Assembly (NCBI GenBank): GCA_033182465.1
Contig: CP137326.1
Span: 1,364,001-1,428,000, forward strand
Length of the DNA stretch: 64,000 nucleotides
Reading direction: 5' to 3'
DNA from: Sanghuangporus weigelae
Lineage: Eukaryota; Basidiomycota; Agaricomycetes; Hymenochaetales; Hymenochaetaceae
Shown: positions 47,309-58,800 of the stretch, one piece after another
How the letters are laid out: the number at the start of each line of letters is the position of its first letter
How positions within the stretch are numbered: position 1 is the first letter of the stretch
The notes under the pieces: generated by a model
Database searches by the model: none
What the model was told of the DNA's origin: nothing
Seen by the model: the letters and a program-made list of their open reading frames with translations, nothing else
Made by a program: the position numbers and the translations under genes

Positions 47309-48822
47309 TTATGCTGATTCCAGAAGCTCTTCTAAGATCGTGCACTCCAATAACGGTCCGTCCTCTTTGTCCCCTTCTTGGCCCAGCACGGATAGCGAAT
47401 CCGTCGCAATCAGAAGGAGTTCACGGGCGGTCTTTACCAAATCCTCCCTGCCTCTCTCATCCATGGAAGTATCCCGTATTGACGCGTTCCAGGTGGTCTT
47501 TGCCATCTCTAAGCAGTGTAATCCTTAAAGCATCTGTCAAATGCCTATCTCGCAATTGTTCTATCGCAGAACTTACCGATTTGAGGAAACCGTGGTGGAT
47601 AGAGGACCACATACAGTGCAAACAGAACAATCCCACTTCTGAGAGCGATATCATAATGTCCATCATGAGCAGCGTCAACAAATGTTTTTGAAAGTCTTGG
47701 AAGAAAGTCTTCATGCAAAACAACGCGGAGTTCTCCGGGCAGAGAAAATAACAAGGGTTGTGAGGGCAGGTTTAATTTGAGATCTGGAAAGACCTGTTTA
47801 AGAAGCAGGTCGCCTATTGCATTGTACTGTACAGCATCAGCCGGCGGCGCAGGCACCTTATCCAAAGACTTGTAAAAGATGCAGCTGGAACAGACGCATT
47901 CAAATCCATACGTGTAGCGGCATATCTCCTGGCGTTTTTGGAACGAAAGAGCAGGTTCGAAGTAAGGAATAGTGATCTAGAGAAAGTGGCTTCTGTTAAT
48001 CAAGAAACACTAATAAGCCAAATTTACCAACTTCGTCACCCGTTTTGATGTTTGTCAAAGACTTGATGACCATCTGGACGCGTTCAGAAGAGAAAAGATA
48101 AGTGACGACTGCATTCGGCACGCAGGAATGGTTCAAGAGTCGGCTGGACAGCGGAAAGATTCCATGCCCGATCGGAACCAAATGCGAATGAACGACGAAA
48201 TTGTTGTTGCTGAATCGATCGAAGAGCAATTTGATCACAGTCGGGGATATGAGATCGGAGTGGGTGGTCGGACAAATGTGCGGTGAGGATGGTTGCAAGT
48301 CCGTTGGTAGAGGAAGCAACGAAGCGAACGTTTCCAGTGGGCCATTCATGCTTCCCAGCGGCAACTCATCTCTTCCAATAAGCGCGTTCCCGTGTTCTGC
48401 TACCAAGTGGCTCAATAGAAACGCATCCGTCTGTCTGTGAGTCGGACTTGATTGAAAGTCAATCGTCGTCCGAAATTTCGCAATGTTCTTGCACATTTGT
48501 CTATGAACATTCTTCCAATGTCTATCTTGGCCTGGCTGAAACGAAGGTGTGAAGATTGATTGGAAAAAGAAATCCAACTATAGTACGCACACTCCTTCCC
48601 GCAATACCAATACTCGGCACAGCCGGAGCATCGTTTCAGCGTAGGCGAGTGCCTGAAGCAGGCATCACATCTATTTCCCTTATGTTCAGGTAACAGGACG
48701 GCAGCAAGAGCAACGTCAGAGAAAACCGTGTCTCCTGGTTGCAGGTCATGCTTTGCCACAGCCTTGTTTCTGGCTGTAGAATGCTCTTGTAAGCTGACAT
48801 GAAGATCCCAAGCTATGTTCAT
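47309..48822 (-). CDS. SET and MYND domain protein (SMYD-type lysine methyltransferase)
   Basis: Probable protein-lysine methyltransferase with a MYND zinc finger inside its SET domain. The first ATG in frame is at 48822 (MNIAWDLHVSLQEHST). The MYND finger is split by an intron: CDACFRHSPTLKRCSGCAEY then WYCGKE, then HWKNVHRQMCK. The SET core has RLLNHSCVPNAVVTYLF (NHSCxPN) and ITIPYFEP, and the post-SET Cys cluster is ECVCSSC. Helices typical of SMYD C-termini follow, including FPQI joined to LHCLEMAKTTWNASI. The stop is at 47309. At least five exons. The first five codons, with the presumed promoter, lie inside an exact 244-base tandem duplication, so a second copy of this 5' end sits upstream. 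Confidence 0.88.
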
Positions 48823-49294
48823 GATCGAGTATCCTCCAGAAGCCACCGCAGTCGTCAATTCCAGTCGCGAAGAGCATCGACAGTGGTGGGCGGGTGTTTA
48901 GCAAATTTGAAGGAAGAACGTGTGAACGTCGATGAATGATAAACGTAATACGTAATATATATTCGTATACCCAATGCGGTTTCATTCTCTACGTCTGCAT
49001 GAATCTCATTATACACAGAGCCCACTTTTACATTATGAGTCCCATATGGCCCCAAGCTATGTTCATGATCGAGTATCCTCCAGAAGCCACCGCAGTCGTC
49101 AATTCCAGTCGCGAAGAGCATCGACAGTGGTGGGCGGGTGTTTAGCAAATTTGAAGGAAGAACGTGTGAACGTCGATGAATGATAAACGTAATACGTAAT
49201 ATATATTCGTATACCCAATGCGGTTTCATTCTCTACGTCTGCATGAATCTCATTATACACAGAGCCCACTTTTACATTATGAGTCCCATATGGC
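48807..49294. repeat. Exact 244-bp tandem duplication
   Basis: Positions 48807-49050 and 49051-49294 read identically base for base. The repeat is bounded by the pentamer CCCAA, which recurs at 48807-48811, 49051-49055 and 49295-49299. Each copy contains the last codons of the TmpB-like gene, the intergenic spacer, and the first codons of the SET-MYND gene. The intact gene ends lie at the outer edges: SET-MYND continues from the left copy and the TmpB-like gene stops in the right copy. The inner copies are stubs. Confidence 0.97.
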
Positions 49295-52200
49295 CCCAAA
49301 TGCTGGAATCCCGCGACTCATCATGCCATATACCACCTTCCGCGTTAGTTTTTGGTTCGAGATTACACAGACAGCCTCTGCCTGAAATTCTCGAACGAGC
49401 CGATGTGTGAGTTTTACCATGTCTGGCTTTCCGTGTACCCGGGTATCTAGCATCATCAAGGACATTCTGAGATCTCTGAAGTAGCGATGCAATGAGATAG
49501 CACTTACCATAAATAACAGCACCTGGAGACGCCTGCAGTATTGAATCAACGAGTTTGTCGCCGAAGGTCTTTCGCACATTCGGCGAAGTCCAGAGAAGTC
49601 GTATCGGAACTCGTTGTCCCAGTATACATGGAGCACATGGTCCAATACCACTTCCAGTAGCGACGAAGACAAGTCTTCGGAAAAGCGGAACAATCCTGAG
49701 CACTCCGCAAGTGGGAATACCACGGACCCAGAGTGAAGTTGGAGGCTTTTCGATTTGCTTGCTAGTCCAGTCGCCCGCCCGAGAAACAACTAAAGAGTAT
49801 CCTTTCTTGCCTGGTTCCGGAACAGTAGCGAATCCATGCCATTCAAGGAGAGGGCTGTCCGAGATACGCGTGAACGTTCCAGCAACGGGTGTTACTGAAG
49901 AAAGAATGAATAAAGTGCAAAATATCTATATAAGGATAACATACCATAATCAAAATGGAGTCTAATTGCATGTGAAGAAAGTACTTCCGCGCGGACTGGA
50001 ACCTTCCGAAGACGAACCCACGGTAGAATGATAGAGAACGTGAGTATAACGACAAGCCATAATGCTGGAGATGCGACCAGCGCCTGTCCTAATGTCTGGT
50101 CGAACTCTCGATAATCATTCGTTAAGAGTACAACTTGGAACCAGACAAGTCTAGAAGGAGATTAGATATGACGCATTGAGACTTTCCAGAAAGCATACAT
50201 AACAGCGGTCCATCCAAGGAAACGATGTGTACGCTCAAATCGATCATGCGATATGATCCTGAATTTCGGATAGGCGAACGCGACAATAGCCAGTAACAAC
50301 GAAAGGATGAAGTATGTGACAACCAAGGTAGCGGCGGAGCACTAACGGTCGCGGTCAGATTGAATACAGTGTATCAGCGAGTGAAGGACCAACCTTCTCA
50401 CCGTTCAAAAATTCTACTGTCGCTTGGACCGTGAAGGCGATTAGCCAAACGACGCCAGAGATGGCACAGCCAGAATGAACTAGACAAGCGAGTTAGATTG
50501 ATTGCTTGTTACCGTCGAATACCAGAATATGCTTACGACCGCCAATGTGATAGACTCTTGCAGCAACCCTGCGAATAGCAAGAGGCCAACTACGAAGGTA
50601 GGATTAGGCTTGAAGATAACCAGCTGAAGACGTGCACTTACGAGACAGGAATAGAACAGCAGACATTGAAGAAAGCGTTAATGACATAATCCTGTCTCAT
50701 GAGGATAGCGCAAAATAGATTTGCGACGACGATAACCCCAAGGCTCTGTGAATTATAATTGCTCTTGATCATGGTTGCAATGAACACAGCCATGTTCACG
50801 ATGAATACGACGCCGAATAGCCGACGGTAAAGAGTGAATATCTGATGCCGCAAATTCCGTAGGTAGTGACCATGAACTTTATCCGGAAGAAGTTCGGTTT
50901 CGTATCCCTCCCATTCCAGGCGATCACCCTTCTCTAAGTCGCATGTATTCGCATTCTCCTTGAGGGAATTAGAAGAGCTTGAAGCTGACGAGCTCGACCT
51001 TGGATTGACGAATGCCATTTCGGAAGAGCGTGCCTCCTTCTGGTACACCGGAGGAGGAGCAGTCGGCAACATGCTACTTTCTGTCCAGAGAATCCCGTCG
51101 AAAGGAATTCCTTCAACTGGCGTAGCATTTTCCTCGATCTTTCCCGCCACGTTTGCCTTTCTCGACGGCTGGAGAATGCTGATCTCCTTCGCTTCGTTCA
51201 ACTTCTCAGCCAAGCCACGAAGAGCTCGCTTGTCTATCTTGCCATTACTATGCCATTGATAGTTTACGAATTAGTACGACCTGAAGACTCATCCAATAAC
51301 TGACAAACCTGGTGAGCGGAAATTCAGCAAGTCGGTAGAATTTATTAGGAACTGCATAATAGGGTTGTATTTTGTGTGTTGCTGCCCTGACTTCCTCGAT
51401 GTCGACTTTTTCTGGAGTTACAAACCCCCACAGTTCTCCATCGATCAACAAGGCAGTAGAAGCTTTGACTCCTACACATGTCTAATAAAAAGCTATTAGA
51501 GCACGGTAGTGGAGAGCTAAACATGACGAAACAAACCTCCATCGCTACTGCCACTCCGTCTAATTCAACGCGGAAGCCTTTGATCTTGACCTGGTCATCG
51601 ATACGCCCAAGATGTTCAAGCTGACCGTCTGCTCTCCATCGCCCCATATCTCCAGTATTGAACATAAGACTCCTGCGTCAAAACGGTTAGTGATCATGAC
51701 ATAATATCGACCAGAAGTAACACACCCGTCGTTCAAAAATGGATCAATTTTATATCTCTCGCTCGTTTTATGAGGTAGATTGAGATATCCTTCACTGATG
51801 CCCGCTCCGCCAGCCCACATAACACCTGGCTGACCAATAGGAAGTGGTTCCATGTTCTCACCAAGGACGTAAACGGTGTTATTGGGTGTCGGCCGTCCGA
51901 TACTGAGTGGAGTCGCTGGAATGTGAGGATGGACCGTATTTACGATGGTAATCTGATGCCAATTTACTGAATATCGTGCATGAATAAGTCAATGGCATCT
52001 CTCACCTCGGTCGGGCCACAGCAGTTAAAAAACTGCGCGGACCTTCCCCATTTATCCGCAAGTACTGTCCGGAAATGGTCAGTTAAATTATGGACCGATA
52101 AGGATCAATCATCACCTTGAGGACAGACTTCTCCAGCTGTCGCGACGTATTTCACATTTGGGTATTCAGAAGGATCATGAGGTGCTATCGAAAATACATT

Positions 52201-53174
52201 AAACACGACACGTATTGGCTGACGTCCGACGATGCATACCTAGTATAGAAGGAGTCGCAATGATGATATCTACAGATTTCATCACCGCACGCCATTCCTT
52301 TGAAGATTTCCCGCGCACGCAGAGAGTACATCCGTTACACAACGATCCGAGAACTTCCCAAGCGCACATGTCGAACGCGACATTCAGTAGTTGCGCTACG
52401 CGCCTACCCGGCGCCATCCCGACATTACCGGGTTTCAAGCAAACGACTTTGGCGATTCATAAGAAAAGTGACATCAGGACCATGGTAGATAGATATACGT
52501 ACGATTTGTTACATTTTGGTGGGTCACCGAGACACCTTTCGGTTTCCCAGTTGTTCCTATGCAAGGCATCGGTAAGACACGAAAGAATTGTGCTGCAAAA
52601 GTTGTAGCTCACCCGAAGTGTAAATGACGTAAATACCATCATCAGGCGAAGAAAGGTCATGAGGCTTGCTGTATTTTTGACGGGCGCTGTTTGACAGAGC
52701 ATCTTCGAGAACCACTATTTGCCGATCCGCAAATTTGGAAACGCGATGTGCAAACTCCCGCATGACCAGGATCACAGATGCATTTGAATCTTGTACGATA
52801 AATTCGAGAGTGGATTGTGTAACGATACCACCATCTAGAGGTACATATTGCCCGCCTGCTTTGAGAGTACCAAGAATGCCAGCAACCATTGGAATAGATC
52901 TTTGGACCAGGAGACAGACCCTTGTGCCCGGCTTGACGCCGATATTTCGCAGCTGATGAGCCAGTACATTAGCCTGACTTTCTAGTTCGGCATAAGTGAT
53001 GGACCGATCGAGATGCTCGACGGCGACGGCAGTAGGCTGGGAGTTGGCATGAAACTCAAAGGCATAGTGAACACAGGAAAATGGGACCTGCTGAGAGTCG
53101 CCGCATCCAAACGAGGCAAACAAAGCCTGATCTGAAGGAGAGAGAGCCGCTAGTGCGTCGGTGTTCAGACGCAT
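49277..53174 (-). CDS. TmpB-like adenylation domain fused to a membrane oxidoreductase
   Basis: About 1,080 residues, a dozen exons. The ATG at 53174 gives [19 protein letters not shown]. An adenylate-forming domain follows: [26 protein letters not shown] spliced to [12 protein letters not shown] (A3), [10 protein letters not shown] (A5), FNTGDMGRW (A7), [16 protein letters not shown] (A8) and NGKIDKRAL with the A10 lysine, assembled over an intron. No carrier motif with a phosphopantetheine serine is visible after it. A Ser-rich linker leads to six or so membrane helices with His in RVYHIGG and RTHRFLGW. The last part is a ferredoxin-reductase-like module ([11 protein letters not shown]). 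The architecture resembles Aspergillus nidulans TmpB, implicated in signals for asexual sporulation. The substrate is unknown. The stop at 49277 lies in the duplicated segment. Confidence 0.87.
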
Positions 53175-53864
53175 AGTGAGCAGGAATGCAGAGTCAGGGA
53201 GACAAGGCAAGTGCTGCGCAGCAACGAGGTACTGGAGTTTAGGATGCAGTCTTTTATCGTTGGAGCTATACATTCTGTATCCGAAGTGACATAACAGATG
53301 CGTTGGACAACCCAGAGCTGCAGATGACTGCAGCACATGCTGTATTGAAAGGGCAAGACAGGTAGAACAAAGCAAAGGATATTGTCGGAGGTAACACTGC
53401 CAGTAGTTGCGGATGTCGCGATCTCCGGAGCCGAATTTTGGCCGTTTTCGCGCAAAGAGGGTGATCGTTCACGCCAGATAGGATATCCAAATAGCACAGA
53501 ACAGAATCGAAAGGGCCAATAAGACACGTCAACTGGAATCACGCCAACTTTGGATGCTGGTGTGCAAAATGAGCCTTGATTTAGTAAGCAACTTAGCGAA
53601 GCGCCCGAATGTCGGCCTCCGGGGCGGCATGACCACGAGGGCGGACGCGTGATGTGTTGACGACATGTCAATGGCTTCGTGCCAACCGATAACAAACCGT
53701 GATGCGCAGCTTCTTCCTGCGTGGTCATCAATAGCCACACGTGGTGACGTGACGGATTCCTCGGATGGTATCGGCGTTCCCATCGGACTCTTTGAGAAGC
53801 CCTTCGCAGATGCCGCTTCATATCAGACTAGCATCGTAACAGAACTAACTCCTGTGCCAATACG
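53175..53864. promoter_or_regulatory. Divergent promoter region
   Basis: The 690 bases lie between the TmpB-like start (-) and the enoyl-CoA hydratase start (+). Open frames here are chance extensions upstream of the TmpB-like ATG. No independent gene seen. Confidence 0.5.
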
Positions 53865-54956
53865 ATGTCTCTCGTGCTCGTATCAACGATCGAAAATGTC
53901 GGATTGATCACGCTGAACAGACCCGACTCGGCGAATGCGTTGTCATCGGCACTCGTTGATCAATTAATTCATGCACTCAAAACCTTCGAAAACAATCCCG
54001 AGGTAGGGGCGATAGTCCTGACAGGTAGCGGCAACTCTTTCTCTGGTAGGTCACCTATAAACATGCATCTGTATCCACGGTCAACGATCGCCGTTAGCAT
54101 CTATCTAATAATAATTGTAAAATAGGTGGGGCGGACGTCACCGAGTTACAAGGGCTGACGATCATCAATGCTTATCTGCAGAAACCTTTCAAGAATCTCA
54201 ACGATGTCATAGCAGACACCAGGAAGCCGCTCATTGCGGCTGTGAACGGCAAAGCTGTGAGCTTTTCATATTCCAACTCAAAGAGTAAACTCACAACACC
54301 GTCGACCAGCGAGGTGGAGGTTGTGAAATTGCGATGATGTGCGATATCATGTATGCTGCATCGTCAGCAACGTTCAGTCAGCCTGAAGTTAGTGTGGGTT
54401 TGGTACCCGGTGCCGGAGGAACGCAACGCCTTATTAGAGCAATCGGCAAATCTAAGGTATGCTTGTCCGCAGTCAGTGAACTATGCTAGGCTTATTCAGA
54501 ATGGAATCTATGTTTACCTGCTCATACCTGCTCGACATAGGCCATGGAAATGATTATAGCAGGTGAAGCCATGAGCGCACAAGAGGCCGAAAGAACCGGC
54601 CTAGTTGCAAAGGTCTTTCCGGATGACAATTTTATACCAGAAGTCCTCAAGATAGGTCAGAAGCGACTTGAAAGAAGTATCATAAATGTGCTCACAGTTT
54701 GACAGCCCAGCGAATTTCAAGCTACTCCCGTCCGGTAGTGGCAATGGCGAAGGAAGCCGTGAACCACGGTGAGTCACCTGGGAGTCCGCACACCAGACAC
54801 GAGCTTAAGCAGCTCTGTCAAATAGCTCAAGAATCGTCCTTGCAAGCTGGTCTTGCCTTCGAGCGCTTGCTGCACTTCGCGGCTTGTCTGGACGATGCAA
54901 AGCAAGGGATGGCCGCGTTCATGGAGAGTACAAATGCTCGCCGGAGCGGTCATTAA
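53865..54956 (+). CDS. Enoyl-CoA hydratase/isomerase
   Basis: A crotonase-family enzyme, most likely 2-enoyl-CoA hydratase of beta-oxidation. The ATG at 53865 gives [20 protein letters not shown]. The CoA-binding and oxyanion-hole segment is GADVTELQG, with FSG before it joined across an intron. The two catalytic glutamates are present: one in [15 protein letters not shown] and one in [20 protein letters not shown]. The exons after this give [20 protein letters not shown] and [14 protein letters not shown], then [17 protein letters not shown] and [20 protein letters not shown]. It ends NARRSGH at 54956. No clear presequence, and the last three residues are not a peroxisomal SKL type, so location is open. 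Six introns. It is divergent from the TmpB-like gene. Confidence 0.92.
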
Positions 54957-55861
54957 GACAGCTTAAGTACTTATAGTGCCGAGATGTCTGCGCCCCACTT
55001 AGCCTTTGAGAAAGTATCGAACAAATTTCGGGAGATGGACTTCCGTAGGTTGACATTTGACAGAAGAACTTAATCTCTAGGAACTCGTAGTCTATAGGAC
55101 AACCGAGGAACCCCAAGCGCATTAGTTCAAAGCGCTGCATCCATTTAGCGAGATACTACCGACATGGCTGCAAGGTGATCCTGGAGGTCTGCCTTGCTTC
55201 TCGGACCAGATTAAACCCGTTTAGACATTTAGATGTTCAGATATGGATAGGAAACATACGGGGCTCGCGACGTCGTCCCATAGCCGACCATCCTACCTAG
55301 GTAGCAACTCTTAAGGATTCGATGTTTGTATAAAACATGTCAAGGAGACGGGAACGTAAAGACGATTTGCACGAAACGTGAACTGTAAGGAAACCATGTA
55401 AGACAAGAAACGCCACTTTGACAAACTGTACCTCTTTCAATTGCCCTCTACTTCCACCAGCATGACGAGAGTTAAGTAGGATTGACTGTGGGCTGAGTTA
55501 AATCTGGTTAGCCACAGAAGTCCAGAAGAGCGTGCTGCCGCCTCGAACGACGCCTACTTCTATTCTTGAGTTCTTCCGAAGCAGTTCCAAATTGCGCGAG
55601 AATCTGGCGTTGTGTTACTTCACTGAGAGGGTAGTTGAGTATTCGCCGACGTGTAGAGTATTCCCAGCCGTAGAAAGGCGACTTGCAAGGATGGTGATCT
55701 CACATGAACCCCAAAGTTCATCTAAAGGCATCTGTCAGAGAATATCTCAGCGCAGCGCAATCAAGATGGAAATAAGCTCCGTGGCCTCAACATTTGGGTA
55801 GATTACGTATAATACAGAAGGAGCCTGGAATGAAACATCATGTCTGCTGAGTGTTCCGCCT
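54957..55861. other. Convergent intergenic region
   Basis: About 900 bases between the 3' ends of the enoyl-CoA hydratase (+) and RAD50 (-). An open stretch at 55532-55801 lacks an ATG in good context and any motif. I saw no tRNA or transposon remains. Confidence 0.45.
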
Positions 55862-58800
55862 TTATCCTACTCGCTGTCTTTCGATAATCGACTTCTGCCT
55901 TGAATCTCGAGACACGCGCCTACTTTGACTTAGGATAGCTGGTAACCGACATAATTGTATTCTGTAACTCACCAATAATATTCCATGACGTTTGCCTGGC
56001 CAAGTTTCCGCAGGAAATTCTCGTCATGGGTGATAATAATCAGCTGGAAGTTAGCGTGGTTTTTCCGCTCGTTGATAATGCTGTCCGAGGAAGCTCCTTC
56101 ACAAGAGTGCTATGATGCGTGATTGCATGTATGACTCACTCGACAAGGCTTGCGGCCAGGGCATCAATATTTTCAACATCCAGAGCATTAGTCGGTTCAT
56201 CAAGAGCGAGAATTCCGCAGTTCTGCCCGAATGAGTCCGATAAAGCTAGGCGAATAATGATAGAAGCCAGCATCTTCTGTCCAGCTGAGCATCTTCCACG
56301 CATGTCCATCTCGACCTGATCTTTCGTCATAACAACCTGGCGAAGTGGTCAGTAATCTCTTCTCGAAGGTGTAGTAAAAAGGATGCACTCGGTAATTATA
56401 GGAACGTTTCGTTGCACCGCCTTCTACATCTGATCGAATTTTTATACCATCAATATCTTTGCAGATTTAATGAGAACAACAGTCGAGATGAGATGCAGCA
56501 ATCAGAGTTGTACCTGTGCCCTGATAGGTTTTGTTCCAGAGATGTCGCATAGTATCGTTCACTTCTTCCATTTTCAGACCATGATATTTCATAATAGCGC
56601 TACAAACAATCGAATGAGCCACGGCAAATTTATGATTTGTGCAAATCCGTACTTGTCTAAGGCCTTCGCGTACTTCTCTAAATCATTGTTCGCCATGTCG
56701 GACATCTGGAAGCGCTGAGTCTGGGTATGAGCAACAATGGTCGTCATGCACTCACCTTGACCTTAATCAACTGGTCCGTATAGCGTTTATGGGTGTCCTT
56801 GAACTCGCTTAGATCCTTCTCCATGCTTCTCAGCTGATCCTTCAAGGAGCTTAGTTCACCACCTAGACGCGAATACTAGAAATATGCGTCAGACAGGTCA
56901 TTGCTAGTAGTCCATGGCAATCCGAACCTCTGCTTCCATATCTCCTTCTCGCTTCTTCTCTGAAGCGTACTTCTCGTCGAACTGTCTGCGAGCCTTCGCT
57001 GCCTCTTCCATGTCGAAAGCATCAATCTTCTCCTTGTTCTCCGCGATACTTCTTCTCAGCTTTCTGATCCGCTCGTTATCTCTGAGATTAGAAAGAAGGC
57101 TATCACTCTCATGGATCTGTTTCTCCAGCTCGCTTTTACTCTTTCGGATCTCCTCAATCAATGCCTCATACTCTTTGATATTTTCTTCGCAGGCTTGTAT
57201 GTTCTCCTCACATCGCTGGAGGTCGCGAGCGCGTCTGTTGCGGACATAACTGGGATAGCAGAATTGTCAGCTTCTGTTGATAGTAGATTAGCTTTAGCAC
57301 TTTACGCTTCGATATCCCTATTTGCTCTGGCAAGAGTGTCCGAATTTCGACGGACTTGTTCGCATTGCTCTTGAGCCTTCTTGATCTTCTCGTCAAGTTC
57401 TTGCTTTGAAATATCATATTCGCGCTGAAGTCGTTCTAGCGGCTGAAGCGCTGTACTGATTTTCTCATCCAGAACCTTCGAGAATAAGATATAATTCGAT
57501 GAATGAAGATAAGATGCGATTCTACGAATATTCCGTACCTTTAGCTGCTCAATAGATTCCTTCAGTTCTTGCCGCATAGTCACAAGTCTCTCTTCAAGCG
57601 TCTCTTGTTCTTGTACTTTGTGTCTGAGCTCACTTTCTCGGAGTTTGATGGCAGCGAGCTCGTCTTCCTGTCTTCTCAGACGATTAATCTGCTGCTCCCG
57701 ATCATTTTGCACGGCAGCTCTGTCCCTCTCATGCTTCCGACTGTATAGTACAAGAGAATAAGTTCATCACTCGCAACCAGATATCGTGCAATGACATTGG
57801 CATACATTTCCGATGCGAAACCTGCGAGTTCTTCCTGAACATCATCTGCGGTCTTCATGGACCCGGTTCCGGAAAGGCTCTCTTCCAATCGACGAATTTC
57901 ATTTTGAAGACGATCCGAGGATGCCCTGAGATCTGAAACAAGAGAAGCTTGCTGTTTTAGGTTATGCAACTCCTTCACTTCTTGTCGAACCTTGTCGAGC
58001 TTTCTCTGAGTCTAAAGGAACTTTGAGCGTCAAAGCAGACAGAAAATTAGCGCCGCGTACAAGATCTTTTGAAGATAGTGCGATCGAGACACTAGACTCG
58101 GTTTCCTTAAGTTGTTCTTCCAAATCAGGAATCTCTTTGTCTTTCAGCGTATCTCGATTTAGCACCGTTGGTAAGAGACCCTGAAGACGTTTAACCTCTT
58201 TCTCCCAATCCTTCGCTTCCTCTCGAATCTCGGCTTCAGCATCTGGCGACAACTTGCTCATCTGATTCTCAAGCTAAAGTAACACCGTTAACAGACGGAG
58301 ACACCTCGAGAAAAGAGTCGGAATCATACATGTTTTTCGAAGTCTTTCATTTCGTGATCTGCAAGGGCACGATTGCAAGCTGTGCACTTCTTAAGAGTTC
58401 TCCCGCTTCTCAGGAGTAACTCGTATACTTTCTTTGTTCCTTCACCAGTGGTGAGTCGTCTAGAAGCTCATCAGCTACCAATGCGTTTTGTGATCTGCAT
58501 AAAGATAGCACTAACACTTTGCGGTCGTCAAGCTCTGCCTCTGCCTCTTTTAGAGCAGCACGGACGGAAGCGTGCTCTTCAAGTTCATCCAAAAGTTTTT
58601 TGTCGAGAGCTACAGCATTGCCGGTAAGTACAAGTACATGCGTGAGTTGCATTCCGACCTTTAAGCTCGTTGCGCTTTTGCTTCAACTGATTCATGATGC
58701 TTGTGACAGTTGAATCGAGATGTCTGTAATTGGCATTGGCGTCATTGAAAGCTTTCTCCGCTTCGTCCGCTTCTTTTTCCTTTTCGCTTGTTGCACAGTC

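Noticed and set aside
48855-49299. Repeated open frames starting MKPHWVYEY on the minus strand
   Set aside because: They are the same chance frame read twice through the tandem duplication, covering spacer and gene ends.
53175-53821. A minus-strand frame upstream of the TmpB-like start
   Set aside because: It is rich in Cys, Ser and Arg without motif, and the adenylation domain is complete from the ATG at 53174.
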